From assembly GCF_000187585.1 (NCBI RefSeq), contig NZ_GL732463.1, forward strand, positions 1,302,944-1,366,943: 64,000 nucleotides of DNA, written 5' to 3'. Below, in pieces: positions 1 through 9,099 of the stretch. The notes beneath the pieces are model-generated. The model saw only the letters and a list, made by a program, of their open reading frames with translations, was not told where the DNA came from and made no database searches. Position numbers and translations under genes: made by a program. The DNA is from Streptococcus peroris ATCC 700780. GTDB lineage: Bacteria; Bacillota; Bacilli; Lactobacillales; Streptococcaceae. How positions within the stretch are numbered: the first letter of the stretch is position 1; the number at the start of each line of letters is the position of its first letter.

Positions 1-207
1 TTATGATTCTAACATAAAATCGAAAAAAAGAGTAGAAAAGCGATAAAAAATTATAATATTGGATATAAGAAATTAGAGTATGTGCAAACAATTTATGTTT
101 TATTTTATATTTTCCAGGTATTTAAAATGCGATTTTTATAGATTTTGAGACAATTTTAAGAAAATATTCAGAAAAAATAGAAAAATTTAAAAGAAAAATT
201 CAAAAAG
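1..207. other. AT-rich intergenic region upstream of bgaC
   Basis: This stretch is very AT-rich and carries no open frame that looks coding. In related streptococci a GntR-type regulator (BgaR) lies on the far side of this gap; it is not in the window. No convincing divergent promoter was seen. Confidence 0.5.
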
Positions 208-238
208 TATTGACATTAAGTCAATATTAGTTTATAGT
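208..238 (+). promoter_or_regulatory. bgaC promoter with overlapping palindromic operator
   Basis: A sigma-A promoter is visible: TTGACA at 210-215, a 17-base spacer, and TATAGT at 233-238. A perfect inverted repeat, TATTGAC-attaa-GTCAATA (208-226), covers the -35 box. This placement fits a repressor operator. A GntR-family repressor (BgaR) is known for the pneumococcal bgaC operon, so it is the obvious candidate, but the binding is inferred. Confidence 0.75.
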
Positions 239-290
239 TGATATAACAATACATGAAAGCGCAAACTCTTTCGTTTTTAAGGGAGGAAGA

Positions 291-2078
291 ATGGCTAGGT
301 TTGAAATTAAAGATGAATTCTATCTGGATGGAAAACCATTCAAGATTTTGTCTGGTGCCATTCACTATTTTAGAATTCCTGAGGAAGATTGGCATCATTC
401 ATTGTATAATCTCAAGGCTTTAGGTTTTAACACAGTTGAGACTTATGTTGCTTGGAACATGCATGAACCTACTGAAGGAAAATTTAACTTTGAAGGTAAT
501 CTTGATTTAGAGAGATTTCTACAAATTGCACAAGATCTGGGCTTATATGCTATTGTACGTCCTTCTCCATTTATCTGTGCAGAGTGGGAATTCGGTGGTT
601 TACCTGCATGGCTTTTGACCAAGAATATGAGAATTCGATCGTCTGACCCAGCTTTTATTGAAATGGTTGGCCGCTACTATGATCAGTTGTTTCCACGTTT
701 AGTTCCGAGATTATTGGAAAACGGTGGAAACATTCTCATGGTGCAAGTCGAAAATGAGTATGGATCCTATGGCGAAGATAAGGCTTATCTGAGAGCGATT
801 CGTCGTTTGATGGAAGAGCGTGGTGCTACTTGTCCGCTCTTTACATCAGATGGTCCATGGCGAGCTACTCTCAAAGCTGGAACCTTGATTGAGGATGATC
901 TCTTTGTGACTGGGAATTTTGGCTCCAAAGCTGCTTATAATTTCTCACAGATGCAAGAGTTCTTAGATGAGCACGGCAAGAAATGGCCGCTCATGTGTAT
1001 GGAGTTTTGGGACGGCTGGTTTAACCGTTGGAAAGAACCGATTATCAAACGTGATCCCAAAGAACTCGCAGATGCCGTTCACGAGGTTTTGGAACTAGGC
1101 TCTATTAACCTTTACATGTTCCACGGTGGCACAAACTTTGGCTTTATGAACGGTTGCTCCGCTAGAGGTACTCTGGATTTACCACAGGTCACATCTTATG
1201 ATTATGATGCTCTACTGGATGAAGCGGGAAATCCAACAGCCAAATACTTGGCAGTAAAAGAGATGCTAGCGACATACTATCCTGAGTATCCACAGCTAGA
1301 ACCACTCTACAAGGAAAGTACCAAAGTAGAAGCGATACCTCTGGCTGAAAAAGTTTCCTTATTTGCAACCTTAGATAGTCTATCGAGTCCAATAGAAAGT
1401 CTCTATCCTAAGAAAATGGAAGAGTTAGGCCAAAGTTATGGCTACCTACTCTATCGTACAAAAGCTAGTTGGGATGCAGAAGAAGAACGGATTCGAATCA
1501 TTGACGGTCGTGATAGAGCTCAGCTCTTTGTAGATGGTAAGTGGATTGCTACTCAGTATCAGACAGAAATCGGTGAAGATATCTTTTGTCAAGGAAAAAA
1601 GAAAGCGCTCTCTAATATTGATGTCCTGATTGAAAATATGGGGCGAGTCAATTATGGGCATAAATTCCTAGCAGACACACAGCGAAAGGGAATACGTACA
1701 GGTGTCTGCAAAGACTTACATTTCTTGACTGATTGGAAACAATATCCACTTCCACTCGATCATCCTGAGAAGATTGATTTTTCAAAGGGGTGGACAGAAG
1801 GACAACCTGCCTTTTATGCCTATGACTTTGACATAAAAGGGCCGAAGGATACCTACTTGGATCTAACTGAGTTTGGGAAAGGCGTGGCCTTCGTTAACGA
1901 CCATCCACTGGGACGTTTCTGGAATGTCGGACCAATCTTATCACTTTATATTCCTCATAGCTATCTTCATACAGGTGCGAATCGCATTATCGTATTTGAA
2001 ACAGAAGGAAATTATAAAGAACACATACATTTAACTGATAAACCTACACAAAAAGACATAAAGGGGGAAAACTTATGA
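291..2078 (+). CDS. bgaC: GH35 beta-galactosidase BgaC
   Basis: A 595-residue glycoside hydrolase family 35 enzyme, the same length as pneumococcal BgaC, which is known to cleave terminal galactose with preference for Gal-beta-1,3-GlcNAc. The N-terminal TIM barrel shows VENEYG with the acid/base Glu156 and MEFWDGW with the nucleophile Glu238; jelly-roll beta domains follow. There is no signal peptide or LPXTG anchor. The ATG follows GGGAGGAAG. It heads an operon with a mannose-family PTS, agaS and galM, and its stop overlaps the next start by four bases (ATGA). This suggests that an imported disaccharide is cleaved in the cytoplasm, although BgaC has also been reported at the pneumococcal surface. 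Confidence 0.95.
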   Translation: MARFEIKDEFYLDGKPFKILSGAIHYFRIPEEDWHHSLYNLKALGFNTVETYVAWNMHEPTEGKFNFEGNLDLERFLQIAQDLGLYAIVRPSPFICAEWEFGGLPAWLLTKNMRIRSSDPAFIEMVGRYYDQLFPRLVPRLLENGGNILMVQVENEYGSYGEDKAYLRAIRRLMEERGATCPLFTSDGPWRATLKAGTLIEDDLFVTGNFGSKAAYNFSQMQEFLDEHGKKWPLMCMEFWDGWFNRWKEPIIKRDPKELADAVHEVLELGSINLYMFHGGTNFGFMNGCSARGTLDLPQVTSYDYDALLDEAGNPTAKYLAVKEMLATYYPEYPQLEPLYKESTKVEAIPLAEKVSLFATLDSLSSPIESLYPKKMEELGQSYGYLLYRTKASWDAEEERIRIIDGRDRAQLFVDGKWIATQYQTEIGEDIFCQGKKKALSNIDVLIENMGRVNYGHKFLADTQRKGIRTGVCKDLHFLTDWKQYPLPLDHPEKIDFSKGWTEGQPAFYAYDFDIKGPKDTYLDLTEFGKGVAFVNDHPLGRFWNVGPILSLYIPHSYLHTGANRIIVFETEGNYKEHIHLTDKPTQKDIKGENL

Positions 2079-2551
2079 CAATCGTAGGATGCCGTATTGA
2101 TGGACGTTTGATCCACGGACAAGTAGCCAATCTTTGGACTGCTAAACTAAATGTTTCACGGATTATGGTTGTAGATAATGACGTTGTCAATAATGATGTT
2201 GAAAAAAGTGGCTTAAAACTTGCAACACCACCAGGTGTGAAATTGAGTATTCTGCCAATCGAAAAAGCAGCAGCAAATATTCTTGCTGGGAAATACGATA
2301 GTCAACGTCTATTTATCGTAGCTCGTAAGCCAGACCGCTTCCTTGGTTTGGTTGAAGCAGGTGTTCCAATTGAAACACTCAATGTTGGAAATATGTCTCA
2401 GACACCTGAAACACGTTCGATTACACGTTCAATCAACGTAGTAGACAAGGATGTGGAAGATTTCCACAAACTTGCAGAAAAAGGTGTTAAATTAACCGCT
2501 CAAATGGTTCCCAATGATCCAGTTTCAGACTTTTTGAGCTTATTAAAATAG
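2075..2551 (+). CDS. PTS mannose-family IIB component
   Basis: A 158-residue IIB protein of the mannose/fructose/sorbose PTS family. It transfers phosphate from IIA to the incoming sugar. The phospho-acceptor is His14 in the N-terminal motif DGRLIHGQV, as in this family. It overlaps bgaC by four bases, so the two are probably translationally coupled. The set IIB-IIC-IID-IIA between bgaC and agaS resembles N-acetylgalactosamine/galactosamine-type systems. The substrate here is probably a host-glycan sugar such as galacto- or lacto-N-biose, but specificity cannot be read from the sequence. Confidence 0.93.
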   Translation: MTIVGCRIDGRLIHGQVANLWTAKLNVSRIMVVDNDVVNNDVEKSGLKLATPPGVKLSILPIEKAAANILAGKYDSQRLFIVARKPDRFLGLVEAGVPIETLNVGNMSQTPETRSITRSINVVDKDVEDFHKLAEKGVKLTAQMVPNDPVSDFLSLLK

Positions 2552-2576
2552 GAAAAATTTTTAGGAGGTCATTGTT

Positions 2577-3482
2577 ATGATACAATGGTGGCAAATTTTA
2601 CTTCTCACTTTGTACTCAGCTTATCAAATCTGTGATGAGTTGACAATCGTTTCATCTGCAGGTTCTCCTGTATTTGCTGGTTTTATCACTGGTTTGGTCA
2701 TGGGAGATTTGGCAACTGGTTTGTTTATCGGTGGTAGCTTGCAATTGTTCGTTCTTGGGGTTGGTACCTTCGGTGGTGCTTCTCGTATCGACGCAACTTC
2801 TGGTGCCGTCCTTGCAACAGCCTTCTCTGTTTCTCAAGGAATTGATACAGCGCTTGCGATTACTACGATTGCTGTACCGGTAGCTGCACTTTTAACTTAC
2901 TTTGATGTATTGGGTCGTATGACCACAACATTCTTCGCTCACCGTGTGGATGCTGCAATCGAACGCTTTGACTACAAAGGAATCGAACGCAACTATCTTC
3001 TTGGTGCTATTCCATGGGCTCTCTCTCGTGCCCTTCCAGTCTTCTTCGCCCTTGCTTTTGGTGGCGAATTTGTACAATCAGTTGTAGATTTAGTGAAACA
3101 ATACCAATGGGTGGCAGATGGTTTGACACTTGCAGGTCGTATGCTTCCAGGTCTTGGATTTGCAATCTTGCTTCGTTATCTTCCAGTTAGACGGAACCTT
3201 CACTACCTTGCTTTGGGATTTGGTTTGACAGCTATGTTGACTGTTCTTTACTCATATGTAACAGGTATTGGTGGAGCAGTTGCAGGTATCGTAGGTACTC
3301 TTCCTGCTGATGTCGCTGAAAAACTTGGCTTTGTAAATAACTTCAAAGGATTGTCTATGATTGGTATTTCTATCATTGGTATCTTCCTTGCAGTTCTTCA
3401 TTTCAAAAATAGCCAGAAAGTAGCTGTAGCAGCACCTTCTACACCATCAGAAAGTGGGGAAATTGAAGATGACGAATTCTAA
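2577..3482 (+). CDS. PTS mannose-family IIC membrane component
   Basis: A 301-residue integral membrane protein of the EIIC (Man/Sor) family, which forms the sugar channel together with IID. It is hydrophobic throughout, with repeated Gly/Ala-rich helices, and ends in an acidic cytoplasmic tail. A strong AGGAGGT ribosome site precedes the ATG. It lies 25 bases after IIB, and its last 14 bases overlap the IID gene, which fits tightly coupled synthesis of the membrane partners. Confidence 0.92.
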   Translation: MIQWWQILLLTLYSAYQICDELTIVSSAGSPVFAGFITGLVMGDLATGLFIGGSLQLFVLGVGTFGGASRIDATSGAVLATAFSVSQGIDTALAITTIAVPVAALLTYFDVLGRMTTTFFAHRVDAAIERFDYKGIERNYLLGAIPWALSRALPVFFALAFGGEFVQSVVDLVKQYQWVADGLTLAGRMLPGLGFAILLRYLPVRRNLHYLALGFGLTAMLTVLYSYVTGIGGAVAGIVGTLPADVAEKLGFVNNFKGLSMIGISIIGIFLAVLHFKNSQKVAVAAPSTPSESGEIEDDEF

Positions 3483-4293
3483 TTACAAATTAACAAAAGA
3501 AGATTTTAATCAAATTAACAAACGTAGCTTATTCACTTTCCAATTAGGATGGAACTATGAACGGATGCAAGCATCAGGTTATCTCTACATGATCTTGCCT
3601 CAATTGCGTAAAATGTATGGAGATGGAACTCCTGAGTTGAAAGAAATGATGAAAGTTCATACTCAATTCTTCAACACTTCACCATTCTTCCACACAATCA
3701 TCGCTGGTTTTGACCTTGCCATGGAAGAAAAAGATGGCGTTGGTTCAAAAGACGCGGTTAACGGTATCAAGACAGGTTTGATGGGACCATTCGCTCCTCT
3801 TGGAGATACAATCTTTGGTTCATTGGTTCCTGCTATCATGGGTTCTATCGCTGCAACCATGGCTATTGCTGGTCAACCTTGGGGTATCTTCCTTTGGATT
3901 GCAGTTGCAGTCGCTTATGACATTTTCCGTTGGAAACAGTTGGAATTTGCCTACAAAGAAGGGGTTAACCTTATTAACAACATGCAAAGCACTTTGACAG
4001 CTTTGATTGAAGCTGCATCTGTACTTGGTGTCTTCATGATGGGTGCTCTTGTAGCAACAATGATTAACTTCGATATTTCTTATAAAATGCCAATCGGTGA
4101 AAAGATGATTGACTTCCAAGATATCTTGAACTCAATCTTCCCACGCTTGCTTCCAGCAATCTTCACTGCCTTTATCTTCTGGTTGCTTGGTAAGAAAGGC
4201 ATGAACTCTACAAAAGCTATCGGTATCATCATCGTGCTTGCTTTGGCTTTATCTGCCTTTGGTCATTTCGCACTTGGAATGGGACCTAAATAA
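3469..4293 (+). CDS. PTS mannose-family IID membrane component
   Basis: IID subunit, 274 residues from the ATG at 3469 (MTNSNYKLTK). An in-frame GTG at 3454 would add five residues, but the ATG has GTGGGGA upstream at suitable spacing. The N-terminal FTFQLGWNYERMQ and the central GLMGPFAPLGD are typical of EIID proteins. Membrane segments lie in the C-terminal half. It works as a complex with IIC. It overlaps IIC by 14 bases and is followed after five bases by IIA. Confidence 0.92.
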   Translation: MTNSNYKLTKEDFNQINKRSLFTFQLGWNYERMQASGYLYMILPQLRKMYGDGTPELKEMMKVHTQFFNTSPFFHTIIAGFDLAMEEKDGVGSKDAVNGIKTGLMGPFAPLGDTIFGSLVPAIMGSIAATMAIAGQPWGIFLWIAVAVAYDIFRWKQLEFAYKEGVNLINNMQSTLTALIEAASVLGVFMMGALVATMINFDISYKMPIGEKMIDFQDILNSIFPRLLPAIFTAFIFWLLGKKGMNSTKAIGIIIVLALALSAFGHFALGMGPK

Positions 4294-4298
4294 GTTTT

Positions 4299-4703
4299 AT
4301 GGTTAAATCATTAGTATTAGTGAGTCATGGTCATTTTTGTGAGGAACTTAAAGGTAGTACAGAAATGATTATGGGCCCACAAGACAATATCTATACAGTC
4401 GCTCTGCTTCCAGAAGATGGGCCAGAAGATTTTGCTTCCAAGTTTGAAGCGACTATAGAAAAGTTATCTGATTTCGTTGTGTTTGCAGATCTCCTAGGAG
4501 GCACGCCTTGTAACGTTGTGAGTCGACTCATCATGGAAGGCAGAGATATCGAGTTGTACGCAGGTATGAATCTACCAATGGTGATTGAATTTATCAATGC
4601 TAATCTAACAGGTGCAGAGGCTCATTATCAGAGTCGTGCTGCAGAAAGCATCGTGAAAGTCAATGACCTATTAGCGAGCTTTGATGACGATGAAGATGAA
4701 TAA
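4299..4703 (+). CDS. PTS mannose-family IIA component
   Basis: A 134-residue cytoplasmic IIA protein that receives phosphate from HPr and passes it to IIB. The active His10 lies in LVLVSHGHF, and DLLGGTPCNV is the second family motif. The C-terminus is strongly acidic (ending DDDEDE). It follows IID after five bases with only a weak ribosome site, so coupled translation is likely. It completes a four-gene PTS in which IIA is a separate protein rather than fused to IIB. Confidence 0.92.
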   Translation: MVKSLVLVSHGHFCEELKGSTEMIMGPQDNIYTVALLPEDGPEDFASKFEATIEKLSDFVVFADLLGGTPCNVVSRLIMEGRDIELYAGMNLPMVIEFINANLTGAEAHYQSRAAESIVKVNDLLASFDDDEDE

Positions 4704-4761
4704 GATGTGACAGCGTGAAATCGCTAAGCCATTGTCACCAAACAAAATGCTGAAACAAATT

Positions 4762-4803
4762 TGGTAAAATAGAGATGGGAATGGGAAATACTCCTATTCC
4801 CAT
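4762..4803 (+). promoter_or_regulatory. Extended -10 and hairpin between PTS IIA and agaS
   Basis: An extended -10 (TGGTAAAAT, 4762-4770) is followed immediately by a 12-bp stem with one G-U pair (4775-4786 with 4792-4803, loop AATAC). The run after it is only ATTTT, so it is a weak terminator at best. It could be a partial terminator, an RNA-stabilising 5' hairpin of a second agaS-galM transcript, or both. A second nested inverted repeat (GTGACA ... TGTCAC, about 4709-4738) lies just upstream. Confidence 0.4.
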
Positions 4804-4842
4804 ATTTTAAATAATAATAATAGAATGAAAGATAGGAACCTT

Positions 4843-6009
4843 ATGCTAAATTATACAAAGGAAGATTTGCTTAAGCTGGGTGCTGAAATCACGACACGTG
4901 AAATTTATCAACAACCAGATGTGTGGGAAGATGCTTTCCAAACTTATACAGAAAAGCGTGAAGAAATCGCAGCCTTCTTGCAAGGAATTGCAGAAAAGCA
5001 TGACTATATCAAAGTTATCTTGACGGGTGCTGGGACATCAGCCTATGTGGGAGACACCTTGGTGCCTTACTTTAAGGAAGTCTATGATGAACGTAAATGG
5101 AACTTTAATGCGATTGCGACAACTGACATTGTGGCTAATCCACAGATTTATCTGAAAAAAGATGTGGCGACGGTTTTAGTTTCTTTTGCTCGTAGTGGGA
5201 ATTCACCTGAAAGTGTGGCAACTGTTGATTTAGCTAAATCTTTGGTTGATGATCTTTATCAGGTGACCATCACATGTGCGGCTGAAGGGAAACTAGCCCT
5301 CCAAGCACATGGTGATGACCGCAACCTCTTGCTTTTGCAACCGGCGCCTTCTAACGACGCAGGCTTTGCCATGACTTCTAGTTTTACTTCCATGATGTTG
5401 ACAGCTCTCTTGGTCTTTGACCCAACAGAATTTGCTATCAAAGCAGAACGTTTTGAAGTCTTGGTTCGTTTGGCTCGTAAAGTACTTGACAATGTAGCCG
5501 ATGTGAAAGAATTGGTAGATTTAGACTTTAATCGTGTCATCTATCTTGGCGCGGGTCCTTTCTTTGGCCTTTCACATGAAGCTCAACTTAAAATTTTGGA
5601 ATTGACAGCGGGACAAGTCGCAACTATGTATGAAAGTCCAGTTGGTTTCCGTCATGGTCCAAAATCTTTGATCAATGATCAGACAATTGTTTTGATATTT
5701 GGATCAACTAGAGATTACACGCGCCAATATGATCTTGACCTTGTGCGTGAAGTTGCAGGAGATAAAATTGCTCGTCGCGTTGTTCTCTTGAGTGATCAAG
5801 CCTTTGATCTAGAAAATGTCAAGGAAGTCGTGCTTGGCTGTGGTGGTGTCTTGACGGACATTTACCGCGTTTTCCCATATATTGTTTACGGTCAGCTTTT
5901 TGCACTTTTGACTTCACTTAAGGTGAAAAATAAACCAGACACACCTTCTCCTACAGGAACTGTTAACCGAGTGGTACAAGGCGTCATTATTCACGAATTT
6001 AAAAAATAA
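4843..6009 (+). CDS. agaS: Sugar isomerase-domain protein AgaS
   Basis: A 388-residue double-SIS protein of the AgaS family, related to GlmS isomerase domains. Characterised AgaS enzymes act as galactosamine-6-phosphate deaminase/isomerases. GAGTSAY and SFARSGNSPES are the phosphosugar-binding SIS motifs of the first domain, and YLGAGPFFGLS starts the second. The start at 4843 was chosen because GATAGGA sits seven bases upstream; an ATG at 4825 would add six unconserved residues and has no ribosome site. Its place after the PTS genes suggests processing of the phosphorylated amino sugar released by BgaC. Confidence 0.9.
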   Translation: MLNYTKEDLLKLGAEITTREIYQQPDVWEDAFQTYTEKREEIAAFLQGIAEKHDYIKVILTGAGTSAYVGDTLVPYFKEVYDERKWNFNAIATTDIVANPQIYLKKDVATVLVSFARSGNSPESVATVDLAKSLVDDLYQVTITCAAEGKLALQAHGDDRNLLLLQPAPSNDAGFAMTSSFTSMMLTALLVFDPTEFAIKAERFEVLVRLARKVLDNVADVKELVDLDFNRVIYLGAGPFFGLSHEAQLKILELTAGQVATMYESPVGFRHGPKSLINDQTIVLIFGSTRDYTRQYDLDLVREVAGDKIARRVVLLSDQAFDLENVKEVVLGCGGVLTDIYRVFPYIVYGQLFALLTSLKVKNKPDTPSPTGTVNRVVQGVIIHEFKK

Positions 6010-6018
6010 GGAGATAAG

Positions 6019-7056
6019 ATGAAGACCTACACAGAGCGGATATTTGGGCATGTTAAGGGTCAGGATGTGATAGCTTATCACTTTGAAACAGATGCTGGTT
6101 ATCAACTAGAAGTTATGAATTACGGTGCCACTATTTTACGTTATGTCACTCCTGATAAGAAGGGACATTTCGCTAATGTTATTCTAGGTTTTGATGAATT
6201 TGCCAGTTATGTAGGAAATACTCCTAAACACGGTGCAAGTGTTGGTCCTGTGGCAGGCCGCATTGCTGAAGCTAGCTTTGACTTAAACGGACAAATCTAT
6301 AACTTAGAAGTTAATAATGAAAGCAACTGCAACCACAGTGGTTCGACCGGCTGGGATTCTAGCCTGTTTGAGTTGGTCGAAGTGAGCGACCATGGCTTGA
6401 CCCTTTATACAGAACGAGCAGATGGGACAGGCGGTTTTCCTGGCAATCTGAAGATTTGGATTAGCTATCAATTGGAAGAAAGTGGTGCCTATGAGATTCA
6501 CTACAAGGTAACAACGGATCAAGATACCTTGGTCAATCCAACCAACCACAGCTATTTCAATCTCTCTGGGGATTTCACAAAGACAGTTGATCATCATGTC
6601 TTTCAATTAAATACAGAAGGCATTTATCCAATCGCAGCCGATGGAGTTCCTGAGAAAATTCCAGATGCGAGTCGTCATGTCATTCAACAGATTTCTAATG
6701 GAGCTTTGTTGAAGGATATTTTTGCAGACGAAGATGAGCAAATTCAACTTGTATCAGGACTAGATCATCCGTTTGCTCTTTCACGAGGGTTTGATCGTGC
6801 GGGTTCTCTTTATGACCCAGAATCTGGTCGCCTTTTACTCCTCAAAACGCAAGCTCCTTGTCTGGTCGTTTATACCGCAAACTTTGTGGATGAGAGTGTC
6901 ATCATCGCTGGTCAACCAATGCTACAGCACAATGGAGTTGCTCTTGAAGCACAAGCCTTGCCAGACGCTATCCACAGCGATTTCAAAGATCAAGTGATTC
7001 TCAAAGCAGGGCAAACTTTTACAAGTAAAACACGCTATGAGGTTGTTGTAAAATAA
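6019..7056 (+). CDS. galM: Aldose 1-epimerase (galactose mutarotase)
   Basis: A 345-residue galactose mutarotase that interconverts alpha and beta anomers of galactose released by BgaC. The catalytic His is in NPTNHSYFNL, and the catalytic Glu is in the C-terminal GVALEAQALPD. AGGAGA lies before the ATG. It follows agaS by nine bases and closes the operon at a strong terminator. Its presence supports free galactose as one product of the pathway, normally passed to the Leloir or tagatose route encoded elsewhere. Confidence 0.93.
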   Translation: MKTYTERIFGHVKGQDVIAYHFETDAGYQLEVMNYGATILRYVTPDKKGHFANVILGFDEFASYVGNTPKHGASVGPVAGRIAEASFDLNGQIYNLEVNNESNCNHSGSTGWDSSLFELVEVSDHGLTLYTERADGTGGFPGNLKIWISYQLEESGAYEIHYKVTTDQDTLVNPTNHSYFNLSGDFTKTVDHHVFQLNTEGIYPIAADGVPEKIPDASRHVIQQISNGALLKDIFADEDEQIQLVSGLDHPFALSRGFDRAGSLYDPESGRLLLLKTQAPCLVVYTANFVDESVIIAGQPMLQHNGVALEAQALPDAIHSDFKDQVILKAGQTFTSKTRYEVVVK

Positions 7057-7087
7057 AAAAGTTGGAGTCTAACGACTCCAACTTTTT
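7056..7087. terminator. Bidirectional terminator between galM and rnjA
   Basis: A perfect 14-bp inverted repeat (7056-7069 with 7074-7087, loop TAAC) ends in T5 and begins with A5. It can therefore stop the galM transcript on the plus strand and the rnjA transcript on the minus strand. It begins at the last base of the galM stop codon. Confidence 0.92.
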
Positions 7088-7088
7088 G

Positions 7089-8771
7089 TTATTCTTCTTC
7101 ATCGGGTGTGAGTACCATTGGTATGATGATAGGCTCACGTTCCGTATTCTCATACAAGAAGGGGCGAATGGCATTGACAATAGCACCGTTAATGGATTGC
7201 ACAGTAGCATCCTTGTTTTTCAAAGCGATACGAATAGCGTTGAAAAGAATGCGTTGGCTTTGACGAATCAGATCTCCTGATTCACGCATATAGACGAAAC
7301 CACGACTCAAAATGTCTGGTCCAGAAATAATCATTTGAGATTTGAAGTCAACAGTTGCAACTGCGACAACAACACCATCTTCTGACAAGTCTCGTCTGTC
7401 TTTAAGGACAGCGGCACCAATTTCACCAATACGATTACCATCGACATAAATGTCTTGAGCATTGAAATGACCTGCGATACGAGCAGAGTTGGCTGTAAGA
7501 GCAAGGACATCCCCGTTACTCATGATAAAGATATTGTCCTTCTCTACACCTGTATCGACAGCCAGTCCAGCATGAACTTTTTGCATACGATATTCACCGT
7601 GAACAGGCATGAAATACTTAGGTTTGATCAGGCGAAGCATGAGTTTTTGTTCTTGCTGACCACCGTGCCCAGACGTGTGAATATTGTTGACTTTACCGTG
7701 GATGACTTCCACACCAGCCTCAGTAATAGTATTGATCAGTTTGTTAACACTCGTAGTATTTCCAGGGATTGGGCTAGAAGAGAAGATGACCGTATCTCCT
7801 GGTTGGAGTTGCACCTGACGGTGGGTTCCATTAGCAATACGAGAGAGAGCTGCCATAGGCTCACCTTGACTACCCGTACAAAGGATAAGGATTTCGCCTG
7901 CAGGATAGTCTTTAATTTCATTTGGTTCGATAAAGGTTCCTTTAGGTGCCTTTATGTAGCCAAGCTCAATTCCGTTGACGATAGCTTTTTCCATAGAACG
8001 ACCAAAGACAGCAATCTTGCGTCCAGTCTTAACAGCGGCTTCTGTCGCCTGTTGAAGACGGAAGATATTTGAGGCAAAAGATGCAAAGATAATGCGTCCT
8101 TCGATGCCTTGGATAATCTTCATAATCGACTGACCAACGACTTTTTCAGAGTTGGTAAAGGTTGGAACTTCAGCATTTGTTGAGTCTGAGAGTAAGCAAA
8201 GAACTCCGTCTTCTCCTAGGGCTGCCATACGGTGCAAGTCCGCAGGATCTCCAACGGGAGTAAAGTCGAACTTGAAGTCACCTGTACAGACGATTTTCCC
8301 TTGAGGCGTATGGATGACGATCCCCAAAGGCTCTGGAATCGAGTGAGTTGTTTTAAAGAAAGTTGCCTTGAGATGTTTAAAGGTCAACTCGGTATTATGA
8401 TTGATTTCGTAAAGTTTAGCGTTGCGTAAAAGTCCGTGTTCTTCGAGTTTTCCACGAATGAGAGCAAGAGCAAGTGGTCCTGCATAAATAGGGACATTTG
8501 CTTGCTTGAGAAGGAAAGGAATTCCTCCGATATGATCTTCGTGCCCGTGTGTAATCAAGACAGCCTTAACACGGTCGATATTGTCCACAATATAAGAATA
8601 GTCGGGAATTACATAGTCGATACCAAGTAGGTCATCTTCTGGGAATTTAATCCCTGCATCGACAATGATAATCTCATCTTGGTATTCAATTCCGTATGTG
8701 TTTTTCCCGATTTCTCCTAGACCACCGATGGCAAAAACGCCGACTTCTTCTGGTTTAAGAGTATAAGTCAT
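7089..8771 (-). CDS. rnjA: Ribonuclease J1
   Basis: A 560-residue RNase J of the metallo-beta-lactamase/beta-CASP family, a 5'-exo and endoribonuclease of mRNA decay and rRNA maturation. The zinc motif HGHEDH is at 75-80, and the beta-CASP and C-terminal domains follow. The start is ATG at 8771, with GGAG inside the end of rpoY as its ribosome site; upstream in-frame codons would overlap rpoY. It is assigned to J1 rather than J2 because it is coupled to rpoY, the usual J1 arrangement in Firmicutes, and because the N-terminus matches recalled streptococcal J1. Confidence 0.93.
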   Translation of the reverse strand: MTYTLKPEEVGVFAIGGLGEIGKNTYGIEYQDEIIIVDAGIKFPEDDLLGIDYVIPDYSYIVDNIDRVKAVLITHGHEDHIGGIPFLLKQANVPIYAGPLALALIRGKLEEHGLLRNAKLYEINHNTELTFKHLKATFFKTTHSIPEPLGIVIHTPQGKIVCTGDFKFDFTPVGDPADLHRMAALGEDGVLCLLSDSTNAEVPTFTNSEKVVGQSIMKIIQGIEGRIIFASFASNIFRLQQATEAAVKTGRKIAVFGRSMEKAIVNGIELGYIKAPKGTFIEPNEIKDYPAGEILILCTGSQGEPMAALSRIANGTHRQVQLQPGDTVIFSSSPIPGNTTSVNKLINTITEAGVEVIHGKVNNIHTSGHGGQQEQKLMLRLIKPKYFMPVHGEYRMQKVHAGLAVDTGVEKDNIFIMSNGDVLALTANSARIAGHFNAQDIYVDGNRIGEIGAAVLKDRRDLSEDGVVVAVATVDFKSQMIISGPDILSRGFVYMRESGDLIRQSQRILFNAIRIALKNKDATVQSINGAIVNAIRPFLYENTEREPIIIPMVLTPDEEE

Positions 8772-8772
8772 A

Positions 8773-9006
8773 TTAGAACTCCGTAACTTCAAATACACCC
8801 GTTTCTTTTTCATAGTCTAACAATTTGTCAGTTAAAAGTTCGATGTATTCGATATTATATTCTGGGCGATTTTCTTCGACGAGTTGACGAGCAATGATAC
8901 GTCCCTCAAGTTCAGAGCTTGCATCAATGTCCAGGTAAAGTGAGCGTGTAGTTTCACGTCGTGGGCTACGGTCTTTTGTTTCTTGATAAAAAACTTTGTA
9001 AATCAT
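8773..9006 (-). CDS. rpoY: RNA polymerase epsilon subunit
   Basis: A 77-residue protein of the former DUF1447 family, now known as the epsilon subunit of Firmicute RNA polymerase. The N-terminal MIYKVFYQ and the central SLYLDIDA are characteristic. It is separated from rnjA by a single base, the conserved arrangement for this pair. AAGGAAA precedes the ATG. Transcription begins about 110 bases upstream from the promoter at 9122-9150, leaving a fairly long leader. Confidence 0.93.
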   Translation of the reverse strand: MIYKVFYQETKDRSPRRETTRSLYLDIDASSELEGRIIARQLVEENRPEYNIEYIELLTDKLLDYEKETGVFEVTEF

Positions 9007-9099
9007 GTGTTTCCTTTCTGTTTTCAGGTCATTTTTTATTCAACATTATCCGTTAGGCGGCTGATTGCTTCCATCTGATTTTTTGTGTCTAGATTGACC

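Noticed and set aside
7455-8072. Plus-strand 205-codon frame inside rnjA
   Set aside because: Antisense shadow of the highly conserved rnjA gene; no ribosome site and no family resemblance.
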